Of a stretch of DNA of 64,000 bases, positions 37,322 through 48,175 are shown in pieces (the stretch's first letter is position 1; every line of letters starts with the position of its first letter). Origin of the DNA: Linepithema humile. Taxonomy: Eukaryota > Arthropoda > Insecta > Hymenoptera > Formicidae. The position numbers and the translations under genes were made by a program. The stretch lies in assembly GCF_040581485.1 (NCBI RefSeq), contig NC_090128.1:8928001-8992000 (forward strand). The letters are read 5' to 3'. The notes under the pieces are model-generated. The model saw only the letters and a list, made by a program, of their open reading frames with translations, was not told where the DNA came from and searched no databases.

Positions 37322-37340
37322 AAAAAAAAAAAAAAAAAAA
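37322..37340 (+). repeat. Homopolymer A tract
   Basis: Nineteen consecutive A residues. There is no upstream processed-gene sequence, so I do not read it as the tail of a retrocopy. Confidence 0.95.
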
Positions 37341-38707
37341 TACGTTTTGCGTGTATGTGTTTGTATCGTACGAGCGCACCGTGCATCCATCGCCGCGAAT
37401 TACCGAGCACAACCCACTTTTTAAAATATTTACTCGCCGTCCGTTGGAAAACCAATCGACCGTGCTATCGCGGCGCACTCGCCGACGATTAACCCGACTC
37501 TTTGTCGACGGCTCTATCGAAAATCGCCGCGGTGTTTAGATAGGTACTACACTATCCGTCGAAATTAATCGCACCGCCCGCTACTGCACTCGACCGTGAT
37601 CTATACGCGATCTGCTCTAAATCACGACGCGAATCTAAATGGCGAATCGTTCGCGTACCCGCTATTGTGCTCGCTTCGGTAAATAACTGTCTTACAATTA
37701 GAGAACCGAAAATATATAATATTGCGTTTCCACGGACAAACGAGTGTTTAAGTATACTTGGAACGAAATTGCAACACAATTATGTTGACGAGATGATTAT
37801 ATGGTGTTTGGTATTTTTCATTTTCTTTGATACTTGCGCGCGTTTATTTAATAGTATAGGGACACATTTTTCTTCACCAAGATTATTATTTATCGGAGCA
37901 ATCATAATGGATACGCGCGAACATTTCCATGGCCTGGTTCGGCGAAAGCCAGCCCGCCTCTGCCGTCGCCTTGCCTTTGACCGGGCCCATTACCATCGAC
38001 GAGTTCCAATTGCGCGACGTCAATCCTCCACCGTTGACGTCACCGTGCCACCGCTCCTTTAATGTGCATCCGCGCAACGCTGTATTTACGCTTTCACGTA
38101 CGTGTTCGCGCGATACGGTCAATCGCGACACGCGTGCCTGCACGCATTACGCGCAAAACTCCTGGCAAAACATGGCTATTTATAGCAGTAGCGTGTGTGT
38201 CCCATTGGCGTAAGCCTCCAACGCTGTGCTCTTCAATTAGCGCGAATGCATTCCGGTTGCACCGATGGCGACAGCCGTCGCTTGATCTGTGCGCCGACGT
38301 GGACTGGTTTATTTATAGTCATGCGTATTTTTGCACCAACATTCCAAACAGCGTACGAATACATTTTTCAATGATTAAAGTGCACTTCGTTATCAAATCG
38401 GACGTTTGCGTAATATCGCGTTTGGCGAAAATTGGTTATTAAACAACACTGATAATCGTAATAAAAAGCAATAAATACGAGATACGCGCATGTAATACGA
38501 GAGTGTTTTCCGAAAAGGATTAATGATTTTATTGTGGTTTTACGTTCGCGTCAAATACTTGAAAAATTTGTCTTCAAATTTCGGTCGGGGGATAATTAAT
38601 TAGAGAAAATAATTTACGAATTAAAAATAATTGAAAACAGTTAATGTTATTAATCTTTATTTCTCGTCTCGTTGAGAAGTATTTTACGTTATATCGGCGA
38701 AATTTCA

Positions 38708-38728
38708 GGAAAAACGCAACGTTTTTCC
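38708..38728. repeat. 9-bp perfect hairpin with 3-base loop
   Basis: GGAAAAACG (38708-38716) and CGTTTTTCC (38720-38728) pair perfectly around CAA. Confidence 0.85.
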
Positions 38729-39840
38729 AATTTGAATTAATATCCGACGTTTAATATTCATTTCAGCATATATAATTAATATCTTTAATTATGAACGAAC
38801 AAACTTGTCTATTCATATGCAAAAGCTACCGCGTGTGGAAACGTACATTAGTCATAATGAATTATTGTACATGCGTAATTGAAAATAACGGGATCTAGCT
38901 TTGTGGCGCGAAAGAGACGGGAAAAGATCTGGGTATCTCTGCGCTGTCGCTGCGACGTATGTAACGCAAGACGTGCCATTTCCGTCGGATAAACCTCGTG
39001 CCGTACCGATATCGAAATGTCGATTTCTTTCCTAGCCGTTGTAACTTTCGCGCGACGGGTGCGTTCATGCGAGAGAGCGCGCGCGCGAGCCTATCGCCGA
39101 ACAGGAGAATGAACCGATACCGCGAGGCCGGAATATGAAAGATCAGAAAGACGTCCCACAGCACGCCTCGCTAATTTCAACTGAAACGCGAGCGTTTCCT
39201 CGTCTCAACAATACGTCGTATTGCGCGGCTCGTGAATATCGCGATCGATGAACTTTCGAACGCAAGGATGCTCGCAGACAATCAGCTTGAGATCGTGACG
39301 CAAGATGAATCGTTCGGCGATCGCTCCGGCTCTATTAAGTGCAAATTTATTCGACTATCGAGAGGCTCCTTTCCATATCGAGGAATGATTTATATGCTTA
39401 GTACCGCGGCGCTTTAATGCAACGGGAATAATTATAAATAGAGCTTAACTTCCGTGAACAAAAGTTTCGTTGAAAAGAAAGAAACATATGAAAGGAAGAG
39501 AAAGCACGGTCGTTAAAAGTACTATTGCGCATTGTTCATGTTTATTGCGCGTAAAAAGTAGAATTTGTGTAGAATACACCATTATTGTTCAAGCAGATGT
39601 ATCCATAACAGTGAAATATATATGGTCGTGAATCAGCTTTCCGTACGCTTAATCACGTTTCAAATCGAGCATCGAGATCGACGCGAAAAAAATACTCGTC
39701 GCACGCGACGCGATACGTGTACCGGATTCGCTGTTGAATCCGCATCGTCATTCGAGTGATTCGGTATTCGGCTAGAAAATTCCGACGTTTACTCGTCACA
39801 ATTTGTTCGATGGGACAATTCACGATCACGTGCTCCGGAG

Positions 39841-39868
39841 CGGACGGGCGCGGACGGGCGCGGACGGA
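39841..39868. repeat. 10-bp tandem repeat CGGACGGGCG
   Basis: Two exact copies of CGGACGGGCG and a partial third (CGGACGGAGG) follow one another in a CpG-rich context. Confidence 0.85.
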
Positions 39869-40070
39869 GGCGCTGGCTCGGAGAAACGAGTCACGAGGCA
39901 AATCATTGTCACTTTACGAGTCGAGAGGAGGCTCCCCCTGGAGGATGTTGTTATGTTTCTCGTGATTTCATCATTAGGACGCCATTCAAGCACTCAATTC
40001 ATTAGCTCGCCTCGCGGACTCTGTTCGGCTCGGTACATCGGCGCTTCGCTCTGCCTAGCACGTCCTGGCA

Positions 40071-40110
40071 CTAACACTATCTGCTTCTGACTAACACTAT
40101 CTGTTTTCTG
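40071..40110. repeat. 20-bp tandem duplication
   Basis: CTAACACTATCTGCTTCTGA (40071-40090) is followed directly by CTAACACTATCTGTTTTCTG (40091-40110). The near identity of the first 13 bases points to a fairly recent slippage or duplication event. Confidence 0.9.
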
Positions 40111-40243
40111 GCGCCACGACACCCCCTGAAATCAGAATTCAATTCGGTGATAATAAAGCAAAAGCTCGCGTGGCGGAAAAGAAACTTAGACATTTTTAAT
40201 CATTTTTAATCATTTCGTTTGATTAGCACTAGCTGTTTATTTT

Positions 40244-40284
40244 TTTTTCTCTATCTATAAGTGATACTTATATCTAGAGAAAAA
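40244..40284. repeat. 19-bp near-perfect hairpin with 3-base loop
   Basis: TTTTTCTCTATCTATAAGT (40244-40262) and ACTTATATCTAGAGAAAAA (40266-40284) pair at 17 of 19 positions around the loop GAT. At 41 bases it is shorter than an animal microRNA precursor, and the loop is very tight. Confidence 0.88.
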
Positions 40285-40534
40285 GAGCGAATTGCTTATT
40301 TGATTGTTTATTATTAGTAACAAATACATAAATTTAAACTTTGGGCATATCTGACTCAATCTCAATTTTATTATTTTATAAAATATAATATTTTACGTGC
40401 ACGGATAAAAGGAAAGATAAAACAACGAAAAATCACAGTTATACAATTAGAAGTAATACATTGTATTACTTTTTGTTTTTTCACATCTCTAAATATTTCT
40501 AATTAGAACTTGCACACGTCTATTCGCTACGTTT

Positions 40535-40556
40535 CCAGAATTTATCTGAATTCTGG
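40535..40556. repeat. 8-bp perfect inverted repeat
   Basis: CCAGAATT (40535-40542) and AATTCTGG (40549-40556) around TATCTG. Confidence 0.8.
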
Positions 40557-40981
40557 ATAGCCGGATTCAACGTCGTGCAGCGATGAAACGCGAAACGGCG
40601 AACGGCATCTCTTTATTGGCGTCTGATGATCGGTTCTATCGATTCGAGCGATCCATGATCCCATTAGAGATGAGCCGCGCTAATCGCGCGGGCTCGCTCG
40701 ACCGAATCTAACGCGCGCATCTGCATAAGAAATGCTGAGGGACGAAACGGTGGCTTGTAATTAACGAGCGAAGTCGAAGTCACGTCATCGCCGGCATCGT
40801 GACCGGAAAACTTGCGGCGCTGCAATTTTCAGACGATACGTATGCAGGCCGCGATAACGTCAGCCCCGATTTACTCTCGGTCGGATAATTTATTTGTTAT
40901 AGCGGGATTAACCAACCTTCTCTCTTTAGTTCGCCGGTTTATCCGGGCCGACGTGTAGAAGGTGACGTAAGGTTCGTAGGA

Positions 40982-41010
40982 GGGGCGGTGGGGGGGAGGG
41001 GGAAAGGGGG
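40982..41010 (+). other. G-quadruplex motif
   Basis: Runs of 4, 2, 7, 5 and 5 G residues occur within 29 bases, separated by one to three bases. This meets the usual four-run pattern with short loops. It lies in CpG-rich DNA with no identified gene. Confidence 0.8.
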
Positions 41011-42679
41011 TTGACCGCGAAAAATAAATGACTTCGCGTGTTCGTCGAGAGATAGGTGGGTGGCCTCTCTTCCTCAAGGAGAAAGAACGGTATCGTCCCC
41101 TTTCCTTCCCTTTTCCTCTCTCTCTCTTCCGCTTTCTCTCCTTTTCTCGCGTGCCGCTAGATTTATGCCGACGCTTCGCCCTTTCGGTCCTCCGCTGATA
41201 AATATACCGGGCCTTTATCGCAAGTACCGTGGGAGCACCGTGGCGCGAGTGCGTAAGGGAGGAAAAGGAACGGGAGAAAGTTACAAGTGCGTACGTATTA
41301 ACGATCCGTGACTTCCGTGACACGCGATAAATGCAAATTCCGGGGAGCCGTCCGTGAAAACGGTACCACGTGGCGCTGGACGACAATGGAACCGCCGTGC
41401 GGGGGAGGGGGATCGGTATGAATATTATGCCAACTGTCTGTCCGTCGACGTAATAAATTGCGCGGCAGCGAACGGTGGCACGTGCGTCCCGCTTGTTATC
41501 GATAGGCGTCCTTATCGATAATCCCGGACGCAATTAGTTGATTTCTGATTTATTTGCGTTCGTCGCGAACGAATAGCGAAATTGCATCTATGTTTTCGAG
41601 CAGTTTTCGTATTCTTGCTCGCCACTGGCTCGGATTACGATCTTTCCCGATGCCGATTAAACGAGCCACTATCAAGACCATTTCTCACTATTCCGGAACA
41701 CACTGTGTGTCGCGGAACAACGTCAACGCCTGGCGCCATGGTGCTGCCGTTATTGACCGTTACTGCTGGAATAATAACGATCGCGTCGTGGCGCCAAGAG
41801 TTATTCGACTTTACTCACGACGAGCACCGTGCGCCGCGGTAAACGAATAATTTTCCAATTATCGGGAGGTAATTATCCCATCTCGTTCGCAATTGGGGCG
41901 CATGCCTTATGAAGGTACACAGCGAGCTTTAAAATCCGATTATTTTTGGTACTGTACTTTACTGATATTTATAATAAAAATTATAAAAAATAGAATAATA
42001 ATTTATTAGATTATAAAATTATATGAAAGCAGTATAGAAGTGTCAATGATAATTTATATTTTCTTCATATTCGTAATGTTGCACATTTATCTAAAAATTT
42101 ATCAATACTTCTGGAATTTTAATATTATTATTGTTTTAAATTACGTATTATTTTTGTATATTTTTACAACGCTTTAACACTTTTTCGCGGTATATTTTTT
42201 CATTGGAATACTAAATTTCTTTGCTGCCGTATAGAAAAGACTTGTTTTGCCGGAAACTATCGCGTTATGAGGCATGACAACAGAAGTGCTGGAAAAATAG
42301 TGCACAGAGCTGCGCATAACGATATTGCCTGCGAATAAGAGACAAGAAACGAGCGAGAGAAAGGGATGGAGCGGTAATTCGCGATATTCGAACTGCGTAC
42401 GCGAATAAAACGATCGCGTTGAGCTAGCGTCTGAATGCCGTCGCCGGGCAGACGGCAAAGATGCAATTGCAGCAGCGGAAGGAACGTCGGATCGAGGAAG
42501 AGCAGAGGAAAGTGATGAGAATAGCACTTAAATTGTTTTACGGACGTCGTCGGTAACTATTTCTATCGCGTCGCGGCACGAGCCGACGGGACCGACACGC
42601 GACACGACGAGACGCGGGGTTTTGTCACGCGGCATCGCGCCTTTTACGCTTCGCGGTGAGAGGCGGAGGGCCGCACGTG

Positions 42680-42703
42680 GACGACGACGACGACGACGAC
42701 AAC

Positions 42704-42735
<32 letters not shown>

Positions 42736-42744
42736 CGACAACAA
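42680..42744. repeat. (GAC)n microsatellite
   Basis: GAC/ACG triplets with AAC, GAA and AGA variants over about 65 bases. Overlapping frames show Arg runs (minus and plus) produced only by the triplet. Confidence 0.96.
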
Positions 42745-44666
42745 CGGGTCCGGAATCGCGAAGTGCATTCGTTGTCGGGACAGGGTGGCGGCGCGGCGTG
42801 GTGTAAGCGGTGGGACGAGAGATTAATGAGGTTGTGTCGCGCCGACGTGGAAACCAGACACCTACGGCCCTGTTTCCATTTCACCGCCGAGGATACATAC
42901 GAGCACCGTGCTCCGGACCAAGATCGGTGCGCGCGTAGGCAGACGCGCGACAAATATCGTAATTAAGAGCCGAGAAAAATGTCCGTCTCTGTCGAAGTCT
43001 CGACCCGATCGACGAGCAATGTATGGCTTACTCTTTTATTTTTTATTTTTCGAAACGATGTCAACGACAAAAATAAAAGAGACGCGCAGCGACGCAGCCG
43101 TGACTCTTGTATCCAATATTTTTAACTTTTTTTTTATTCATCTTTTTTATCTCGCCTCTTAATACTGATCATATTTATATGTTGCGTTAATTCTACGCAA
43201 TATAAAAGTATGCCGAGAGAATGTTAAGTTTTGTTTACTTGAACGTACCGTGAATCTCTGCGCTGGATGTGAGATCATATTAATGTTAATTGGCAATAAC
43301 TTTACATTAGTGCTCTGGATTTCGAATGAGTCGTCTTCGCCGCGTTTGCACGCGTATTTATGCGCCGCAATTAAACACCAGCGCGGGCGGTGGATAATCT
43401 CTGAAATTTACGAGTGTCTCGAAGACTAAGCCATGCCATAAATTTAATCGGAACGGCATCGGGATTGCCGGCGGTTTTGCGATACTCATTGCGTTGTCTT
43501 ACGAGCAAAACGTTTAATTGGTATTTGTTTGGTCCGGCGGAAATGTCACTGTTGCGAAACCGTGCCTCGTGAAAGTGCAAAACGTTCATTGGGCTTAAGC
43601 TTGTGACGCACGTATATACCGGGTGTCTGGTTTAAGTCCGTCTGAAAGCGGGTCAAGGTGTGAGTCGGCTATTATGGCAACGGTCGACTTGCATAAAAAG
43701 TCCGACTTCGCGTCCGTCGCGTTAGTGCAGTGGAAAAGAACGCTATTGCGCGTCTGAGATAAATCATTGTTTTCGTTGCATTTCCAATCTCGGATTATTA
43801 CAAAAATTTTAATACGGACTCTCTCAAGTCGGCATTTTACGCATATTGATGCCAATGAATTCTTATTTTGTCGCTTGATTTTAACAGCGCACTATGACAT
43901 TTCGCTTGAGATTCAATATCGTCAAAATAATTAACGTTGAAAAATAAAAACATTACGAAACATGCATAAAAATTTCATCGAGAAAAAATCGCCTCGAAAC
44001 AATCTCTCATTAAAATTTTATGTTGCGGTTGTGAGAAACTTTTTACAGTTGCGCTATTTATTTCGATGAGTGTTCGCATAACGGTAGATCGAAGTGCAAT
44101 TGTTGCTCGCACCTGTTTACATCGCATTTCATTAGCACGCGTGGTACGTCGCGCGGTAAGAATTTCGCATTCCATCGTAGCGCGCGCCGGATCGAAGCGC
44201 AATGCCGTCATCGCGAGAGCAAGGAACGGGAACGATAATTGAAACAACTGCGTTCGGTAAACGCCTCGATACACACATACTCGCTACTGATACGCCGAGT
44301 AATAGGCATCGCATTGTCATCCACCGGCAGCGGCGACAATCGCCGTGAAACGTGCACGCGCGCGCGGTTCTCGTTGTTGCCCGTGAAAGAAATTCGATTC
44401 AATGGAAATTGAAGCAGTCGGACCGTTGAAATTCTCGGTGCGTAATATCGGCGCGTTGCACCGACGACGCTGCGAGGGCGAAACGAGACGAAGAGTGTAG
44501 GAGAGTGACATGAATGGAACGCGAACGCGCCGAGGGAGGCAGAAACGATGGCGATGATGACCTACTCGATAAGAAAACGGGAATAATAACATCGTTATCC
44601 GCATTACACTTGTGGAACTAGCGAGAGTATGATCGCGCCAAGCTTTACGATTGTTTTGAATCAGAC

Positions 44667-44698
<32 letters not shown>

Positions 44699-44700
44699 TT
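44667..44700. repeat. (CT)n microsatellite
   Basis: CT dinucleotides for about 25 bases followed by TTCTCTCTTT. Confidence 0.95.
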
Positions 44701-45914
44701 TTTCCAATGAATCGAAAATATTCCTAGCATTTTTTAGTTGAAACGACTTTTAGCGCGCTCGTATCGCTATTTTATGTATATTCGCACATTTAAAATATTT
44801 ACATGTTGCATTTCATATGTTTTGAATCAAACGATTCGATCAGCAAATTATTTGATATACAACTTTTGGAAATATAAAGTAAGAGATTCTGTATCGTAAC
44901 AACATAGATACATGATAAACGACATGACGATTGCTGCATATCGCTTTTACACGATACCGTTGGCAAATCGTTTCGTAAAAATAGGCCTTTGCGTCATGAT
45001 CCGACGACGACGTTAACACCGGGCGGCACCGATCGCGGAACTTTCCACCCGCCGCTGCGTTAGAATTGTTTGGGCTTTCCGACCGGTCTCCCGCGGTATA
45101 ATGCGCATACAAATGGTTGCCAGTTAGCGAAACGTTATAGCCACGAGTAGAGACGCCCGTAATGTTGTTCCAGGAAAAATGCTACTGGCTACTTTTGCAG
45201 ACCGGCAGTTCTGTTTGGCGCGCGATACGCGCAGGATGTACAAATTCGTACGACTTCCGGCTATGCAAACGCATTCTCTCGCGCTCTCCTGCCTCTCTGT
45301 CTCTTCCCCTCGCGCTCGCGCTTCTCTCTTCGTCGCATCGGCGGCCGCGCTTGGCATGCAGATGACCGCGTACGCTCGCAAGCCTGCACACGCGTGCGCC
45401 CATGAAACACGGGCGCAGCCGCTGCCGATGCCACCAATTCATATGCATTTTAATGTAAGAAGCTTTAACGACTTACATAATGAAGTAATTTGTTTCCTCT
45501 CTTCCCGTATGCGCCGCTCTCGGGTTCTCGTGCAACGGAATTAGAAAGTAGATATATATATGTATATATGTACGTGCTGAGATGGCATCTGCGATATCAT
45601 ACGACCGCACAATGCATGTAACACCCTGAGCGCACGGTTGCATCTTCAAGCGGCACGTTATTCGCTTATAGGCAGAGCGATAAGGCGAATAGATGTCTTC
45701 ATTTTCCGGGCTGTGTTTTCTTTCTGGTAATATTCTCTGCGCATTTTTACAATCTTTTATTCCGATTTGGTATACATTTACGCTTGATATCTTTATAAAT
45801 ATTATTCCTGTTGTAACTTTAGCTTATCAACATTTCAATATTTTTTATACAAAAGAGTTAACCAATTTTATATCAATTTAATTTAAATTTAAATTTATTT
45901 AACTTAATCTTGCT

Positions 45915-46290
45915 TACACAAGGAAGATAAAATCGCAAGTGAATTTTTAATTAAATATAGGTGCAAATACATATGTTTACTTTTCAATTATTCTCAAGGT
46001 CAATGCATTTGCGTCAACGGTGCATTAAAGCATGAATATCGCGTGAAAAAAAATCTTTTGGACGTGTACGCAACGAATCATACACCGCTTTCTTGACTTC
46101 ATTGTACTTTATCATCTCGAAAGTTTGTGTCACCAAAATGTTTGAGAACTCCGAAAATATAAAAATCTGAAAGCGCCAGATCAGGGGAATCAACAAAGGT
46201 ATAGAAAACATTCAATTCGGTTCGTGAATGGTTGCGACCGTCCTACGAGCTGGGAAGGACGTGCGTTATCATGCTGAAGCAAGATTTTTT
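45915..46290 (-). pseudogene. 3' fragment of a mariner-type transposase, frameshifted
   Basis: Read on the minus strand, HDNARP (46256-46273) and, about 34 residues on, SPDLALSDF (ending near 46163) match the second and third catalytic aspartate motifs of mariner transposases (D,D34D class). A third stretch NEVKKAVYDSLRTRPKDFF and then HR.RKCIDL follow, as in the C-terminus of that family. The three stretches lie in three different frames, so there are at least two frameshifts, and a stop interrupts the C-terminal motif (HR, TGA, RKCI). The N-terminal DNA-binding half is absent. The outer end near 45915 (TACACAAGG) resembles a decayed terminal repeat. A matching 3' copy in the opposite orientation follows immediately. 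The reading is a dead remnant of an old insertion. Confidence 0.85.
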
Positions 46291-46429
46291 CCACTTTAGT
46301 GCACCGTTGGCGCAAATGCATTAACCTCGGAAGTGATTATGTTGAAAAATAAACACATGTATTTACACCTCCATCTAATATACAGTTATTAGAAATTCAT
46401 TTGCGGTTTTCATTTGAATCGCCCTCGTA
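46291..46429 (+). pseudogene. 3' end of a second mariner copy in opposite orientation, with terminal repeat
   Basis: On the plus strand VHRWRKCINLGSDYVEK and a TAA stop (ending at 46352) reproduce the conserved C-terminus of mariner transposases. The downstream sequence aligns base for base with the 3' flank of the minus-strand fragment (shared strings such as ATGTATTT.CACCT and CA(C/T)TTGCG). The element ends at 46427-46429 in a terminal repeat that reads TACGAGGGCGATTC from outside, followed by TATA, which fits the TA target site of this family. Only the last 20 or so codons remain, so this copy cannot be functional. Confidence 0.82.
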
Positions 46430-46556
46430 TAATTCTTCAAAGGAAAAGTAGATGTATCGAGCAAACAGTAATTGTTCATAGAAGCTTGCGCTAATCGCGA
46501 ATGCGTATACACGGGCTTCCGGTTTCCATCGACGAAAGGAAGAACGAAGACAGGAT

Positions 46557-46561
<5 letters not shown>

Positions 46562-46603
<42 letters not shown>

Positions 46604-46643
46604 AGGGAGGGAGAGGGAGAGAGAGAGAGAGAGAAAGAGAAAG
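46562..46643 (+). repeat. Long purine tract: (GA)n, G-quadruplex motif, (GA)n
   Basis: About 80 purines without interruption. In the middle, GGGAGGGAGGGAGGG (46597-46611) plus another GGG at 46615-46617 gives four to five triple-G runs with single-base loops. The flanking GA runs make the whole tract roughly mirror-symmetric. It generates long Ser/Leu runs in the minus frame at 46397-46711, which is therefore not a gene. Confidence 0.95.
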
Positions 46644-47163
46644 GCAGAAGGAAAAGAAGGAATCAAACGTCTCGCTCTTGCGCTGGAACGGAAGTCTAAC
46701 CGCTTCGACAAGTTCGGGACCGTCCGCTGAACGCGATTTCTGTGCGATTCTTACGCTGCACTTCCGGTTTCCGGCTCGTTAGATAGTCCGGGACCGTTCA
46801 CCTCGTCCTTAGAGTATTTCATTCGTTACTTCACGTTTTTGTTTTTAAGTTTTCTCTATGTTTTTTTCCTATTAAATGTGGCACAAAATTTATTTGAACA
46901 CATGTCTGCATAAATTTTTGAATCTCTTCTTTTCAACCTAAAATGATTTATCGGTTCAGTTTCCCGGAAAGAAATCAGCGATAATAATTTTGCTTTAGTT
47001 TCTCATGAGAAATCACTGTTTCCTGTTTACACTCCGATTTCGAACCGCACGTACAACGTGACATTTCATTTATGTTATATGTGATCTAAATTCGCGCACA
47101 CGCACGCTCTCGCAAAATTGTTTGCCCCTGTGACTCTATGGCACTAATAATAAAGCGTTTATT

Positions 47164-47183
47164 TTATTCTATTCTATTCTATT
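47164..47183. repeat. (TATTC)n microsatellite
   Basis: About four copies of the pentamer TATTC. Confidence 0.85.
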
Positions 47184-47367
47184 TCCGCGCGCAGCTCTGA
47201 CTTTTAGTGCAGCATGCATAAACTTATATATAGATTGCGTAAAATGTAACAGCGAGTTGTTTCCTTGAAGAGGCATCTGCGATAAAACAGTTGTTTTAAA
47301 TAGCGCTTACGTGAACGTGCGTAACGATTGTCCCGTGAGATTTTACGAGACGCGCAATAAATAAGAA

Positions 47368-47715
47368 CTTTTTCTTGCTCTTGGCATAGTTTTTGCGCGA
47401 TAATGATATTCCGAAGGTTTCTTACGTTTATCTTTTGACCACGTAAATAGCAGCAGACTAAATAAAAAATATCATCGAGCTGTCTTGTTGTAGACTGACA
47501 CAACAAAGGTTATTGATATCGTTTGTTGATTTGAATTATGAATCTTGCAAGACTCTCGTAAAAAATTACTTTTTACTTCATGTTTCTTGCCATAACAATA
47601 CTCCGAAGGTCTTCTAACCTACGTACTATCTTTACATTATCTCCACGAGATGAATATCAGCAGATAAAATAATAGAAATAAAATGTTTTTTAGCTATCTC
47701 ATCACAATCTGACAT
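47368..47715. repeat. Diverged duplication of a segment of about 140 bp
   Basis: Copy one (about 47368-47500) and copy two (about 47569-47715) share, in the same order: TTTTT.CTTG then GGCATA/GCCATA, TCCGAAGGT (47410 and 47602), ACGT then a TTATCT/TATCTTT string, CAGCAGA (47452 and 47658), a run of A/T with ATC, and CTGACA (47495 and 47709). Spacing grows from about 192 to 215 bases by small insertions. On the minus strand copy one is open (LCQSTTRQLDDIFYLVCCYL) while copy two shares only the ends of that reading and contains stops. It may be a decayed mobile element or an ancient local duplication. Confidence 0.65.
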
Positions 47716-47991
47716 AGCGCAGAGTTCAAATCTGGTATGTAAATTGAGTTTCCGTATTTGATAAAACTCTTGTTCATAAAAATAATCGTTCGAGAAGATA
47801 AACGTCGCATTGCGTGCGCCGATCTTTATTATATAATGACAAATATTGCCGGAAATACATATTTTTAGAAAATATGGAAATCATCCAAGGTCTCGGAAGC
47901 GCGTACAAATGATGTAATATTAATAAAACAAGATAGGAGAGAATAAATTAAGTTTGACAATGCACATGTCACAAATCATTATGCTAAAATG

Positions 47992-48020
47992 TTCTTCTAC
48001 GACAGAAAGTCGTAGAAGAA
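47992..48020. repeat. 12-bp perfect stem-loop
   Basis: TTCTTCTACGAC (47992-48003) and GTCGTAGAAGAA (48009-48020) pair perfectly around AGAAA. With small bulges the stem can be extended outwards by AAAA/TTTT and GC/GC. The fold is compact, about 45 bases in all. Confidence 0.9.
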
Positions 48021-48140
48021 TTTTGCAAAACAGAATTCAATTTTACATAATAAATATATTTAAAAAGGGAATACAAAATTAGAAATAATATTTATTTTTA
48101 ATGTAAAAAATTCTTTTATTTTTTCATTTCTCTTGGCATT

Positions 48141-48175
48141 ATTCACCCACTATTCACTATTCACTATTCACCCAC
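48141..48175. repeat. (TATTCAC)n short tandem repeat
   Basis: Three copies of TATTCAC in tandem, framed on both sides by ATTCACCCAC. Confidence 0.88.

Larger units (their letters stand above)
37341..45914. other. Gene-free stretch
   Basis: AT-rich blocks at about 38440-38880, 40190-40520, 41940-42200, 43030-43200 and 45690-45990. The minus frame at 40871-41533 (220 codons) begins at TTG and runs through a CT/GA-rich tract, and it has no domain. Minor duplications: a 10-bp unit CGGACGGGCG at 39841-39868 (nearly three copies), CATTTTTAAT twice at 40191-40210. Hairpins and G runs are listed separately. Confidence 0.55.

Noticed and set aside
40871..41533. 220-codon minus-strand frame
   Set aside because: It starts at TTG, and its Lys/Arg/Glu run comes from CT-rich DNA at 41090-41150. 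No domain.
43616..43650. ACCGGGTGTCTGGTTTAAG as a transposon end
   Set aside because: The string resembles ends of some insect DNA transposons, but I find no inverted partner or frame nearby.
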